This document shows positions 7,867-17,247 of a stretch of DNA of 64,000 nt, piece by piece. The stretch comes from Candidatus Bathyarchaeota archaeon. Its GTDB lineage: Archaea; Thermoproteota; Bathyarchaeia; Bathyarchaeales; Bathycorpusculaceae. The notes beneath the pieces were generated by a model. The model ran no database searches and was not told the origin of the DNA. It was given only the letters and a program-made list of their open reading frames with translations. The first letter of the stretch is position 1. Each line of letters starts with the position of its first letter. The stretch covers positions 1 through 64,000 of the forward strand of contig JAOZHU010000031.1 of NCBI GenBank assembly GCA_026014705.1. Direction: 5' to 3'. A program made the position numbers and the translations under genes.

Positions 7867-9060
7867 ATGAAAGCAACAATGTTTCGTGTGGGTCTCGTTC
7901 TTGCGCTGATTCTACCGCTTGTAATTATGCAAACACCGCTTGGTGTATCGGCGGAGTTGACTAACCAAGAGAAAGCTGTGGGGTTCTTAGCGAATGTTGT
8001 TGGGCTGGATCTCTCGCAGTATGAAGTTGAATTGAAATATTACAATGACTATTCTTCATACAGCAATAGGCTTGCTGATGCAGATGCAACGTATAAACTG
8101 ATATCTGAAGGAAGCCAATTGACTGCAAAATTTTTCTTTAAGGATGACGCCAAATTTATATGCAGCATACTGGACCTGAAAGGTCCGTTGCTTCTAACTC
8201 AATCAGCCATTGACGTGCTTGCTTCTGCAAAGGGCTTTATGGAAAGATACCAAATCTTTACAGGAGCTTCGTATCTTCAGCCGTTAAGGGAAATGCTCCA
8301 AAACGTCACTGAATTGAAAAATACGACTTTAACTGTTGGCGATTTGAGGCTCAAAGTTGAACCCAGTCCGGTTGGCGAAGATTTTGTCACTTTTCAGTGG
8401 ATGCACACACCCAACGGAATACACAACAGATTCACAAGGATAACACTAATGTTTAATAAGGGAATGCTTGAGCAATTTTCCGACAATTGGAACAGCTGTG
8501 TGGTTGGCACTTCTGACGTGAATGTTTCCGAGGAGCAAGCGATAAGCATTGCTAAGGAGCATGTAGCGGCTTATTCTTACACATTTGGAAACAGGACGAT
8601 TGGCAACTTAACTATCAATAAGGATCTTCAACCCTTGGCAAGCCTGTCTATGCAGATCAAAAAAGATAATTTGCTCTACCCCTGCTGGGAGCTTCTTGTG
8701 CCCCTTGCCAAGGTTTACCCTGGCTTTGTCACTGGTATACACCTCTATTTGTGGGCTGACTCTGGCGAGTTGGCGCTTATCGAGAAATCAGGAGGCGGCG
8801 GAGCTATTTCTGAAAGCCCTATAACTTCTAATGATTCCCCTATAAATGGGGAAGATACAGAAGCTGCACAACCTAATAAGGTAGACAACCAGGCCTCATC
8901 GATAGCAGCAATTGTAATTGCCCTCGTAGCCATTCCTTTGGCAATTGCAGCAATCAGGGCAATCACTAAAAGAAGAAGCAAAAAAGAACATTCTCTACTT
9001 TTTTTCTGCAAGCGACCATACACCTGCCGTAGAAAAAGTCTTAAGAACACCCAACCATAA
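7867..9060 (+). CDS. Membrane-anchored extracytoplasmic protein with PepSY-like C-terminal part
   Basis: 397 residues: signal peptide (MFRVGLVLALILPLVIM), an extracellular domain, a Ser/Pro/Asn linker from about residue 310, one transmembrane helix (SSIAAIVIALVAIPLAIAAI) and a basic cytoplasmic tail. VSEEQAISIAKEH and GIHLYLWADSGEL resemble PepSY-type repeats. A broken paralogue lies at 24055-24992; shared blocks are KGF(M/L)(E/Q)RY, ELK, and G(D/N)L(R/K)(L/M)(K/R)V. Function unknown. It probably acts with the secreted protein encoded just upstream. Confidence 0.7.
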   Translation: MKATMFRVGLVLALILPLVIMQTPLGVSAELTNQEKAVGFLANVVGLDLSQYEVELKYYNDYSSYSNRLADADATYKLISEGSQLTAKFFFKDDAKFICSILDLKGPLLLTQSAIDVLASAKGFMERYQIFTGASYLQPLREMLQNVTELKNTTLTVGDLRLKVEPSPVGEDFVTFQWMHTPNGIHNRFTRITLMFNKGMLEQFSDNWNSCVVGTSDVNVSEEQAISIAKEHVAAYSYTFGNRTIGNLTINKDLQPLASLSMQIKKDNLLYPCWELLVPLAKVYPGFVTGIHLYLWADSGELALIEKSGGGGAISESPITSNDSPINGEDTEAAQPNKVDNQASSIAAIVIALVAIPLAIAAIRAITKRRSKKEHSLLFFCKRPYTCRRKSLKNTQP

Positions 9061-9096
9061 CCAATACAGTAACACTTGTTGTAGAGGCGACGCACA

Positions 9097-10395
9097 ATGA
9101 GAATGGACGAAGTATTCATAGTTGATGGAGTAAGAACAGCCATAGGCAACTTCGGCGGCGCACTCCGCGACATCCCCGCGGCACAGTTAGGCAGCAAAGT
9201 CATCAACGAACTCCTAAAAAGAAACAGCCTACGCCCAATCCCGCCAAAAGAAGCCACTGAATTCCAACCTAAACTCCTAAACCAAGGCTTAACTGAGCTG
9301 GAAAAGAAATTCTACACATGGAACCAAGCGCACAAAGAAATAGCCATAGACGAAGTCATAATGGGCAATGTCCTCCAAGCAGGACAAGGACAAAACGTGG
9401 CTAGACAAGCCGCAATCTACAGCGGACTCCCAAAAGAAACACCAGCATACACGGTAAACAAAGTATGCGCTTCAGGATTAAAAGCCATCAGCCTCGCAGT
9501 TCAAGCCATAACCACCCGAGAAGCCAACGCCATAATCGCAGGCGGCATGGAGAACATGAGCAACACTCCTTACGCATTAGCCAAAGCCCGATGGGGCTAC
9601 AAGATGGACGTAACAGGACAAGGCGAAATACAAGACCTCATGGTTCTCGACGGCTTAATGGAATCGCTCTACGGCTACCACATGGGTATAACAGCTGAAA
9701 ACCTCGCTGAAAAATACAACATCACCCGACAGGAACAAGACGAACTGGGATTACTTAGCCACCAAAGAGCACGCGCCGCCATAAAAAACGGCGTCTTCAA
9801 AAACGAAATAACGCCCTACGTTATTCCCCAGAAAAAAGGCGACCCAGTAATCTTCGACACCGACGAACGCCCGATGGAAACCTCACTTGAAAAAATGGCG
9901 AAACTTCAACCCGCCTTCAAAAAAGACGGCACGGTAACTGCAGGCAACGCATCAGGCATAAACGACGCAGCAGCCGCAGTTCTCCTCATGAACGAAGAAG
10001 CCTGCACGCAACTTGGGCTCAAACCGCTAGCGCGCATAATAGGCTTCGCCTCCAGTGCATTAGACCCAGCGTACATGGGCTTGGGACCGGTACCCGCTAC
10101 AAGAAAAGCGCTTAAAAACGCGGGCATAACCATAGACGACATAGACCTCATCGAACTGAACGAGGCATTCGCAGCAACAACAATCGCCTGCATGCGCGAA
10201 CTAGGATTAAATCTCAACAAAACAAACATTCACGGCAGCGGCATCTCACTTGGGCATCCCATAGGCTGCACAGGAGCAAGAATCGTTGTCACACTGCTCC
10301 ACGCGATGAAACGAAACAACGCAAAATACGGCTTGGCAACGTTGTGCATCGGCGGAGGACAAGGCATGGCAATGGTTTTCGAACTAGCCCGCTGA
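9097..10395 (+). CDS. Acetyl-CoA acetyltransferase (thiolase), catalytically complete
   Basis: Condenses two acetyl-CoA or cleaves acetoacetyl-CoA. All thiolase active-site elements are present: nucleophile Cys124 in VCASG, NEAFAAT, the His of GHPIGCTGAR and the second Cys in CIGGGQG. It is closer to bacterial AtoB/PhaA thiolases than to the archaeal SCP2-like type. At 432 residues it is longer than usual (about 390) because of an insert at about residues 45-80 (KEATEFQPKLLNQG...). It could feed the mevalonate pathway, since the thiolase next to HMG-CoA synthase at 29997 lacks these residues. Confidence 0.93.
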   Translation: MRMDEVFIVDGVRTAIGNFGGALRDIPAAQLGSKVINELLKRNSLRPIPPKEATEFQPKLLNQGLTELEKKFYTWNQAHKEIAIDEVIMGNVLQAGQGQNVARQAAIYSGLPKETPAYTVNKVCASGLKAISLAVQAITTREANAIIAGGMENMSNTPYALAKARWGYKMDVTGQGEIQDLMVLDGLMESLYGYHMGITAENLAEKYNITRQEQDELGLLSHQRARAAIKNGVFKNEITPYVIPQKKGDPVIFDTDERPMETSLEKMAKLQPAFKKDGTVTAGNASGINDAAAAVLLMNEEACTQLGLKPLARIIGFASSALDPAYMGLGPVPATRKALKNAGITIDDIDLIELNEAFAATTIACMRELGLNLNKTNIHGSGISLGHPIGCTGARIVVTLLHAMKRNNAKYGLATLCIGGGQGMAMVFELAR

Positions 10396-10490
10396 GAACA
10401 ACAAAGCATATGCATTTGCCTTCTGAAAACCACCGCTCGCGTTATCTTCTTATCTTTCCGCAGCAATAGTACTTAATCGAGTGATTCTGT

Positions 10491-11708
10491 TTGTTAACCA
10501 TAGGCATAATTGGGAAAACAAACACAGGCAAAACAACCCTATTCAACGCGGCGACCCTCCTAAACGCGAAAATATCCAATTTTCCATTCACCACCAAAGA
10601 ACCAAACGTTGGCACTGCATACGTCTGCGACATCTGCGTCTGCAAAGAACTAGGCGTGAAAGACAACCCGTTAAACTCCACATGCATCGACGGTTGGCGG
10701 TACGTGCCCATCAGGCTTATCGATGTGCCTGGCTTAGTGAAAGACGCATGGATGGGCAAAGGCTTAGGAAACCAGTTTCTCTCCATCATCGGGCAAGCAG
10801 ACGCGCTCATTCACGTTGTAGATGCTTCAGGCTCAATTGACGCCGAAGGTAAGATAACGCAGCCTGGAAGCGGCAACCCAGTGCAAGACGCGATTGACGT
10901 GGAAATGGAAATCAACCTGTGGCTCGCCGACATAATCTCCCGCAACTCACAGTTCATAATTCGCGAAGCCTCGGCTTCTTCTCTCGCTGAAGCGCTTTCA
11001 AAGGCACTTTCAGGAGTAAAGGCTAGCCCCCTGCAAACTCTCCAAGCCTTAGAAAAGTCAGGGCTGAAAGACATTCCATTCGACAAGTGGAACGAAAAAC
11101 AAATCCTCAAGTTCGCCGCGTTCCTCTTGCCAATCATTAAGCCCACGCTGATAATAGCCAACAAGATGGATATCCTAACCTCTGAACACTACATGCCACT
11201 GCTGACAGAGTATTACGGACGCAGTTTAGTCGCGGCATGCTCAGCCGAAGCCGAACTGGTTCTCAGAAGAGCGGAAAAAATGGGTTTGCTTCAGTACACA
11301 CCAGTTCAAGAAAAATTCAAAGTAAAAAACAACGCTCAACTCACGGCGAAACAGCAAGCCGCATTGGACTACATTGAAAAACGTGTGATGCAAAAATGGA
11401 TAAGCACAGGTATCCAGCAAGCCCTCAACACCGTCGCCTTTAAGCTTCTGAAAAGCAACATGGTTTACCCTGTCAGCGACGAATCCAAATACATGGATCA
11501 TCATGGCAACGTGCTGCCCGATGTGCACTTGATGCCAGACGGCTCGACACCTCTGGATCTTGCCCGAACCGTACACACAAGGCTGGTGGAAAATTATATT
11601 TTAGCCATTGACGCCAAGACTGGAATACGGTTGCCGAAAGACTATACTCTGCGGCACAAGGACGTCATTAAAATCATGACTCGCCCCGTGGCTAAACAGC
11701 CGAAATAG
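10491..11708 (+). CDS. OBG/YchF-type GTP-binding protein with TGS domain
   Basis: 405-residue translation-factor-type GTPase. G1 is GKTNTGKTT, G3 is DVPGLVKDA and G4 is NKMD, which favours GTP over ATP (bacterial YchF has a changed G4). The C-terminal 80 residues form a TGS domain (LARTVHTRLVENYILAI ... LRHKDVIKI). Archaeal members are thought to act on the ribosome. The start is TTG 10491 with GAGTGAT at 10479-10485, five bases upstream. Confidence 0.88.
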   Translation: MLTIGIIGKTNTGKTTLFNAATLLNAKISNFPFTTKEPNVGTAYVCDICVCKELGVKDNPLNSTCIDGWRYVPIRLIDVPGLVKDAWMGKGLGNQFLSIIGQADALIHVVDASGSIDAEGKITQPGSGNPVQDAIDVEMEINLWLADIISRNSQFIIREASASSLAEALSKALSGVKASPLQTLQALEKSGLKDIPFDKWNEKQILKFAAFLLPIIKPTLIIANKMDILTSEHYMPLLTEYYGRSLVAACSAEAELVLRRAEKMGLLQYTPVQEKFKVKNNAQLTAKQQAALDYIEKRVMQKWISTGIQQALNTVAFKLLKSNMVYPVSDESKYMDHHGNVLPDVHLMPDGSTPLDLARTVHTRLVENYILAIDAKTGIRLPKDYTLRHKDVIKIMTRPVAKQPK

Positions 11709-11812
11709 CAAGCGGTGAAAAGAGCACCATAGGGGGCACCGCGTGAATTGAGCCGTTTATTCCAACAGTTTAATAACGCACCTTTACCTTGTAATTATCG
11801 GTGGGATGCCCT

Positions 11813-12049
11813 TTGTTATCTGCTTGCGTCTTGATAAGAACTGTGCACGGGAAATTTGACAATGTTGTCGCGTCTATTCGCCAGCTGAAAGCAGCCAAAC
11901 GCGTTTTCCCAACGCTTGGACGATACGATGCCGTGGTGGATCTTGAGGCGGCGAACCTGCAGGAGTTGAATTCTACGGTGCTGCGGTTAGGCTGCATTGC
12001 CGGTGTTGTTTTCACGGAAACCCTCGTGGAGATACAGCAGGAGGCATGA
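11813..12049 (+). CDS. Stand-alone Lrp/AsnC ligand-binding (RAM) domain protein 1
   Basis: About 78 residues, matching only the C-terminal effector-binding domain of Lrp/AsnC regulators (LSACVLIRTVHGK ... VFPTLGRYDAVVDLEA ... VVFTETLV). There is no DNA-binding HTH. TTG 11813 is chosen because GGTGGGA at 11800-11806 has good spacing and because the protein then starts in step with its tandem paralogue (MLDACILLK). Such domains form dimers or octamers and may bind amino acids or regulate partners. It is probably co-translated with the next gene. Confidence 0.8.
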   Translation: MLSACVLIRTVHGKFDNVVASIRQLKAAKRVFPTLGRYDAVVDLEAANLQELNSTVLRLGCIAGVVFTETLVEIQQEA

Positions 12050-12051
12050 CT

Positions 12052-12276
12052 ATGCTTGATGCGTGTATACTGTTGAAAGTTGTACCTACCAAGGCAAGCC
12101 TGATTCTGAGCACGGTTAGGAAGATTTGCGGCGTCAGAAAAGCGTACTTCACGTATGGGCGGTTTGATTTGGCAGTTTTCGTCGAAGCGCAAGATTACAA
12201 GCAACTGCGGGAAATCACAACCCAAATCAACGGTATTGAGGGTATACGAAGCACAGAAACCCTGCCTGAAGCTTGA
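12052..12276 (+). CDS. Stand-alone Lrp/AsnC ligand-binding (RAM) domain protein 2
   Basis: About 74 residues, a paralogue of the preceding protein: MLDACILLKVVPTK, then AYFTYGRFDLAVFVEA and GIRSTETL. ATG 12052 has AGGAGG at 12039-12044 seven bases upstream; ATG 12046 overlaps the previous stop as ATGA but is too near that site. Two different RAM proteins made together could form a hetero-oligomer. No HTH partner is adjacent. A T-rich stretch follows the stop. Confidence 0.8.
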   Translation: MLDACILLKVVPTKASLILSTVRKICGVRKAYFTYGRFDLAVFVEAQDYKQLREITTQINGIEGIRSTETLPEA

Positions 12277-12282
12277 CTTTCC

Positions 12283-12295
12283 TCTTTCTTTTTTT
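12283..12295 (+). terminator. T-rich terminator after the RAM-domain pair
   Basis: A pyrimidine-rich run with seven consecutive T residues lies 10-20 bases after the stop codon, as archaeal terminators do. No strong hairpin precedes it. Confidence 0.4.
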
Positions 12296-12468
12296 GATGC
12301 GCCATTAAGGCTAAAAAATTGCAGCGACTTGGAAAATGGAAATGTCTAACGCTACATTGCTCATGTTGGAAAACGGGGAAATAAATTAATAACGGCAGAT
12401 TTGAATATGTTGCTGCAGCGTAAGAGACGAAGTAGCTATATACTGGAAAAGAAAGTAGTCTAACTCAG

Positions 12469-12546
12469 GGGCCGGTAGTCTAGCTCGGTTAGGACATCTG
12501 CTTGACGTGCAGAAGGTCACCGGTTCAAATCCGGTCCGGCCCACCA
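12469..12546 (+). tRNA. tRNA-Val(GAC), CCA end encoded
   Basis: GGGCCGG pairs with CCGGCCC. The anticodon arm is TCTGC-TTGACGT-GCAGA (anticodon GAC) and the T arm ACCGG-TTCAAAT-CCGGT. The discriminator A at 12543 is followed by a genomic CCA (12544-12546). No intron. A TATA-like ATATACT lies about 30 bases upstream (12437-12443). Confidence 0.93.
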
Positions 12547-12646
12547 CAATTGCTTCTTTTCCTGCTGCTGATGGGCAACCCATTTTTGCTTGTTGAGTGC
12601 GTTTTTGTGGTAGGTTTTTTAAGTTGTTAAGCTGTATCCTTCTGTT

Positions 12647-12853
12647 ATGCGGTTGTCTACTTTGATAGTTGGGGAACTGATTCTCCTATGTGCGTCGATA
12701 CTGGTTTTTAGGAGTGTTTGGACTTTGCTTGACGAGTACTTCGGAAAATCTAATTTATGGCCGATGCTTATTCTGGGTGTGGTTTTTACTGTTATAGGTT
12801 TGGTTTTGGTTAATTATGAAGTGAAGTGCGAGTTGCAGAAGAAGAGGCAATAA
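12647..12853 (+). CDS. Small two-helix membrane protein
   Basis: 68 residues with two clear transmembrane segments (LIVGELILLCASILVF and MLILGVVFTVIGLVLV) and a charged C-terminus (ELQKKRQ). No family recognised. It lies between tRNA-Val and a convergent NERD-domain gene. The frame's hydrophobic pattern and ATG start support a real gene, but it is short. Confidence 0.5.
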   Translation: MRLSTLIVGELILLCASILVFRSVWTLLDEYFGKSNLWPMLILGVVFTVIGLVLVNYEVKCELQKKRQ

Positions 12854-12937
12854 GAGGCGTTTGCCGTCGGTTTCTGTGGTGTTGCTGATGCCCCTTGAGT
12901 TTTGCCTGCTGGCACTTTAGAACCCCGAGTATTTTTT

Positions 12938-13693
12938 TCAGTGGGGTTTTTTGGTTGTGTTTGCTTGTTTCAGCAGTTCTTTTCCCAGCAAGTCCAGTTC
13001 ATGAGTTGAAAGGGTGTTTTTTGCTTCTGTGGTGCGTATGAAGTTTGGCAGTTGTTTGCTTCGCAGCACTGGGACAGTTGGGTTGCTGATTTGCAGGTGT
13101 ACGTTTTTGTTGGCGAAGACGAGGATGCCGTGGACCCAGATGTTTTTTGACTTGAAGGCTGCAAGTGATTCTATTGCTTTTTTGACTCTTGAGGCGTTTC
13201 TTTTGGCTTGTTTGCTTGGGCTGCCTAAATCATAGTGAGTGAGGCGGTTTAGTTTTCCGCTTCGCGGGTTTAACCAGTTGTCTCCGTTGCAGATTATCTT
13301 GCCCGCGTAATTTTTTGTTTCTATGACGAAAATTCCGTTAGGTCCGAGGACGATGTGGTCGATGTTGCCGTATCCGTCGCGCAAGTTCACATCATTAATC
13401 AGGAAGTAATCGTCGCTTAAGGTTGAGGATAGCGTTTTGGCGACGCTTTTTTCTCCCTGATATCCTCGTCTGTAACCTGAATAGCTTCGGAATGACAACC
13501 AAGCGGAGATGAGCAGCGCCAAAAGCGATATTGCACGTATGCCTTCGTATTCGCCTACATTTACGTATAGGGGTGAAGTGGGCACAGCGGAAACTAAGAC
13601 AACAGCAAATATCGCCATCAACAGAAGTGCGGCTGACAGTTTGCGTAATGCTTTTTGTTTGAGGTACCTGCTTGGTTTTTTCAAGATTTTCAT
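12938..13693 (-). CDS. NERD-domain membrane protein (putative nuclease-related)
   Basis: 251 residues. Two N-terminal hydrophobic segments (LLLMAIFAVVLVSAV; ISLLALLISAWLSF) precede a NERD domain from about residue 75: LINDVNLRDGYGNIDHIVLG, then FVIETKNYAGKI and a Trp-Leu (DNWL). The D...ExK pattern resembles the PD-(D/E)xK nuclease core, but activity is unproven for the family. It may act at the membrane on foreign or extracellular DNA; nothing nearby supports this directly. Confidence 0.8.
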   Translation of the reverse strand: MKILKKPSRYLKQKALRKLSAALLLMAIFAVVLVSAVPTSPLYVNVGEYEGIRAISLLALLISAWLSFRSYSGYRRGYQGEKSVAKTLSSTLSDDYFLINDVNLRDGYGNIDHIVLGPNGIFVIETKNYAGKIICNGDNWLNPRSGKLNRLTHYDLGSPSKQAKRNASRVKKAIESLAAFKSKNIWVHGILVFANKNVHLQISNPTVPVLRSKQLPNFIRTTEAKNTLSTHELDLLGKELLKQANTTKKPH

Positions 13694-13781
13694 AGTTTAA
13701 TCCACTGTTGACTGCGTGCGTTTGATGTTGATTTTGCGTTTAGGGTATATTATTTATGTGGCTTGTTTTCTCCACGAACTT

Positions 13782-15080
13782 TTATTTGTAGTCTTTTGCT
13801 TGTAAGGTCAATCGGCGTTCTGATTTGCCCTGTTTCTTTGTGTTAAGCAGATACAGGGCTGCGCTGATTGCTACAACAACAGCACCAACAATCCATGATT
13901 CCGCAGGTAAAGAGAACATCAGGATGAGGCAGCTGATTGAGCCGAGCATTGCATTTGCGGGATAGCAGGGTGTTCTGAATTTTGTGGTGCATGAGCTTTT
14001 TCTGAGTTTGATGGCGCAGAGGTTTACAACCAGATGCGTAGCGAGCAGCGCGAAGCTCGTTATTGCTACGGTCTCTTTCAACTCCAGAGCAAACGCCAAG
14101 ACTGTTAGGAGAAGACCCATTGTGAGAACTGAAAGGTACGGTGTCCCAAACTTGGCGGAGACTTTGGCGATTGATTTCGGAAATTGTCCGTTTCTTGCCA
14201 TTGCGAAGGCAACTCTTGATAAACCAATTAAGCTTGTTAGCAGCACGCTTATTGTTGCTATTAGCGCTCCTGCGGAAACAAGTGTTAACATTGTGAAGTT
14301 TCCTGTTGGCTTAATCGCGTCAGCGATTGGTGCGGCTGACTGGGCAAGTATTCGGTAGTCCTGCATGCCTGTTGCTGCGAAGCCTGTTAAGACGTAAACG
14401 GCGATAGCTACAATCAGTGAAATTAGAATTGCTCGCGGAAGATTCTTTTCGGGGTTCTTCACTTCTTCGCCTAGTGCTGCTATTCTGCCATAGCCGAGGT
14501 AGGCGAAAAAGATGAAGCTTGCTCCCTGCAGAATCCCTGCGGCGCCGTTTGGGTTGAAATCGGCGAAGTTTTGCGGGTTGATGTGAAAGACGCCGAATGC
14601 GACAAATAAGCATAGGATGGCGATTTTCACGGCAACAAGTATATTGTTGACGGTTGTGGATTGTTTGATGCCGATTAGGTTCAAGCCAGTTAATGTTAAG
14701 GCTGTTATAACTGCAACGATTTTTGATGGAAGAATTGGAAAAATCGCTACAAAGTAGCTGGCAAAGCTGATGCTGATGGCGGCTCCTGCGACTATTTGTG
14801 CGAACAGCCATAAGCAGCCTATTACGAAACCTACAGAGGGTGAAATCAGCTCGTATGCGAACTGGTATGCGCCACCTTCTTTAGGTATTGCTGAGCCTAA
14901 TTCGGCAAAACTGAAGGCGGTGAAGGAGGCAGCTATTCCAGCGATTATCATGGAGATTACGACGGCGGGTCCAGCGTACCCTACGGCTATTCCTATGACA
15001 GCGAATATTCCAGCGCCTATTATCGCGCCTATGCCGATTGACGTGGCGTCCAGAAGGGTTAAGTCTCGTTTTAGCCCCAT
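13782..15080 (-). CDS. APC-family amino acid permease
   Basis: 432 residues with about twelve transmembrane segments. The APC signature lies in the first helix (GIGAIIGAGIFAVIGIA, with the GAGIF unwound segment). FAYLGYGRIAALGEEVKNPEKN is the usual loop after helix 6. The substrate is probably an amino acid but not identifiable. The short cytoplasmic C-terminus is basic (KKQGKSERRL). It stands alone between convergent and divergent neighbours. Confidence 0.87.
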   Translation of the reverse strand: MGLKRDLTLLDATSIGIGAIIGAGIFAVIGIAVGYAGPAVVISMIIAGIAASFTAFSFAELGSAIPKEGGAYQFAYELISPSVGFVIGCLWLFAQIVAGAAISISFASYFVAIFPILPSKIVAVITALTLTGLNLIGIKQSTTVNNILVAVKIAILCLFVAFGVFHINPQNFADFNPNGAAGILQGASFIFFAYLGYGRIAALGEEVKNPEKNLPRAILISLIVAIAVYVLTGFAATGMQDYRILAQSAAPIADAIKPTGNFTMLTLVSAGALIATISVLLTSLIGLSRVAFAMARNGQFPKSIAKVSAKFGTPYLSVLTMGLLLTVLAFALELKETVAITSFALLATHLVVNLCAIKLRKSSCTTKFRTPCYPANAMLGSISCLILMFSLPAESWIVGAVVVAISAALYLLNTKKQGKSERRLTLQAKDYK

Positions 15081-15251
15081 TTCTAACCAGTGCCTTTATT
15101 TTAGCGGGAGAGGTTAATTGAGTTTCCTGTCTCAAGCCGCACCATCGAGTATTTGCTCATTCAGAAACTAGCTGCTGCCGCTGAATTTTACGTATCTATT
15201 TTTCGTAAGTGTTAAAATCTTGTTTGTCATTGTGTTGGGTGGTGGCGTGAA

Positions 15252-17015
15252 ATGAAGTCGCTGCCAACATTTGCTTTCACTTCCTTGCTACTTTTCATGC
15301 TAATATTAGGAATGCTGCTTGTGGCGTCGTCATCTGTGAATTTCTTTCCAGACCCAATTCCAGCGGGCATTCAAATAACCAGCGGCGGCACCGTCACAGG
15401 AACCAACTTGATTCAGCGGAACGGCGACGTTTACACCCTTACGGGCGACATCTACTGTACAATTGTAATTCTCCGCGACGGAATAGTGCTTGATGGGGGA
15501 GGCTACACTCTCCGAGGCAGCGGCAGCGGCGCCGGCGTTTTTCTCCAAGAGAGAAGCAACGTGGTAATTCAGAACATGCGGATAGTGAATTTTGCGTATG
15601 GGGTCAAGTTCACCTGGCTGAATTATGGCCAACCAGCTGTCGCGAGGAGCAACACTGTCACTGGGAGCACATTCATCAACAATACTTATGGCATCGCCAT
15701 TTATGATTTTTCAGAAGGCAACAAAATCTCAGATAATTACTTTGAAAACAACACCTACGGCATTGGGCTTTCTTCTCCGGGAAACAACGTGCTCAGGAGA
15801 AACCAGTTCTGGAATAACGCGGGCAGCATTTTTGACGGCGGCGCTAGCGCCAATGACATTGACACTTCGAACACGGTGAACGGCAAACCAGTTTGCTATT
15901 GGGTTAACCAGCACAATAAAACTGTGCCCTCTGGAGCTGGGTGGGTGCTGCTCAAAAACTGCAGCGGCATAACAGTTCAGGGCTTGAACATAGCGTCCAA
16001 CGTGCAAGGCGTTTTGCTTCACAACACAAACGACTCAACGATTAGCGGGAACGTAGTATCCAATAATCTGGAAGGCATCACTCTCAGATATTCTCACGGC
16101 AACGTTATCTCAGGCAACCGCGTCAGCAGCAACAATGGATACGGCATCAGTCTCGAATATGTCTCAAACAACAACATCATCACTGAGAACGAAATAGCCA
16201 ACAACGCGAAAGACGGCGTAAACTTCGGCTACTACACAATCAACGCTACCGTCACTGAAAACCATGTGACAGGAAACGGCGGCAACGGAATCTTCTTCCA
16301 CGATATTCAACGCTCCACAGTCGCTGGAAACAACGCATCGCTCAACAAAGGCTGCGGAATCGGATTCGGCTACGGTCCAGGCATAATAACAGAAAACAAC
16401 ATTGCAGGAAACGACGTGGGCATCTGGCTCAGCAACGCGAATCAAAACACAATCACCTGGAACAATATAACAGAGAACACTGGCTGGGGCATAAGACTCG
16501 AAGGTTCCCAAGGAAACAACACCATACACCACAACAACTTCATAAACAACAGCATCACAGAAACACTTCAAGCAAGCATTTTAGGCATTTGGACATACCC
16601 CGGACTCAACAAACCTCCACAATGGAACGCCACAACCCCAATCATTACCCCAACTCCAGAGCCAGAAATGCCAAAATTTGCACCCGGCGGCGGCAATTTC
16701 TGGGATGACGGCAGAGAAGGAAACTACTGGAGCGACTACGTAAAGCGGTGTCCAAACGCCACAGAGGTTCAGAACACCGGCGTCGGCGACACACCCTACT
16801 TCATCAACGAGAATAACGCAGACCGATACCCACTCATGAACCCCGCCACCGGCAATTCTGCCTCACCAGTGCAACAGCAAGAGAGCGAAGATTTTGCCGA
16901 AGCAAGCTTACCAGTTGACAACGCAGTCGCCGTAACCACGGCAACAGCAACAGTTATAGGAATACTAACCGCCTCAGCATATCTGCTTCTCAAACGCAAG
17001 CATTCAACCGCGTAA
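15252..17015 (+). CDS. Surface parallel beta-helix protein (NosD/CASH type)
   Basis: 587 residues: signal peptide, then a right-handed beta-helix made of many about 22-residue turns rich in Asn and Gly (GNVISGNRVSSNNGYGISL, NNIITENEIANN). A low-complexity Pro/Thr/Glu linker, a Trp/Tyr-rich block (FWDDGREGNYWSDY) and a C-terminal transmembrane anchor follow (VTTATATVIGILTASAYLLL), with a basic stop-transfer tail. CASH/NosD proteins bind or cut carbohydrates; archaeal paralogues are common cell-surface proteins. GGTGG lies six bases before the ATG. Confidence 0.85.
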   Translation: MKSLPTFAFTSLLLFMLILGMLLVASSSVNFFPDPIPAGIQITSGGTVTGTNLIQRNGDVYTLTGDIYCTIVILRDGIVLDGGGYTLRGSGSGAGVFLQERSNVVIQNMRIVNFAYGVKFTWLNYGQPAVARSNTVTGSTFINNTYGIAIYDFSEGNKISDNYFENNTYGIGLSSPGNNVLRRNQFWNNAGSIFDGGASANDIDTSNTVNGKPVCYWVNQHNKTVPSGAGWVLLKNCSGITVQGLNIASNVQGVLLHNTNDSTISGNVVSNNLEGITLRYSHGNVISGNRVSSNNGYGISLEYVSNNNIITENEIANNAKDGVNFGYYTINATVTENHVTGNGGNGIFFHDIQRSTVAGNNASLNKGCGIGFGYGPGIITENNIAGNDVGIWLSNANQNTITWNNITENTGWGIRLEGSQGNNTIHHNNFINNSITETLQASILGIWTYPGLNKPPQWNATTPIITPTPEPEMPKFAPGGGNFWDDGREGNYWSDYVKRCPNATEVQNTGVGDTPYFINENNADRYPLMNPATGNSASPVQQQESEDFAEASLPVDNAVAVTTATATVIGILTASAYLLLKRKHSTA

Positions 17016-17077
17016 CTAAGCTAAAATAAACTTTACCGCATACAGAATAAACTGCACAACCAACTCTATTTGCACTT

Positions 17078-17116
17078 TAAATAGGGGGATATAGTTTTTT
17101 CCAAGCAACAGCGCAC
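17078..17116. repeat. Short intergenic repeat, copy 2
   Basis: TAAATAGGGGGATATAG, a T run, then CCAAGCAACAGCGCACA. It resembles the block at 5651-5693 in order and spacing of its conserved parts. Both copies lie between genes and both carry a TATA-like element at their left end. Confidence 0.4.
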
Positions 17117-17197
17117 AGTGCACTTCCACGCGCCCAGAAAACACCCAAGAGCCCCAATTACCACAAACACCAAAACAACCACAGAAAGCCACCAGTA

Positions 17198-17207
17198 TTT
17201 TTAAATA
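17198..17207 (+). promoter_or_regulatory. Box A promoter of rps15
   Basis: TTTTTAAATA lies about 45 bases before the ATG of rps15, predicting a start near 17228 and a leader of about 20 bases containing AGTGAT as ribosome site. Confidence 0.45.
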
Positions 17208-17247
17208 TTCGTGTACCGTGCGTTAACAATGCCTAAGTGATAAAAAC

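Larger units (their letters stand above)
17016..17247. other. Intergenic region before rps15
   Basis: 232 bases with no gene. It holds the second copy of the GGGGG(A/C)TATAG repeat (17078-17116) and the rps15 promoter (17198-17207). Confidence 0.4.
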
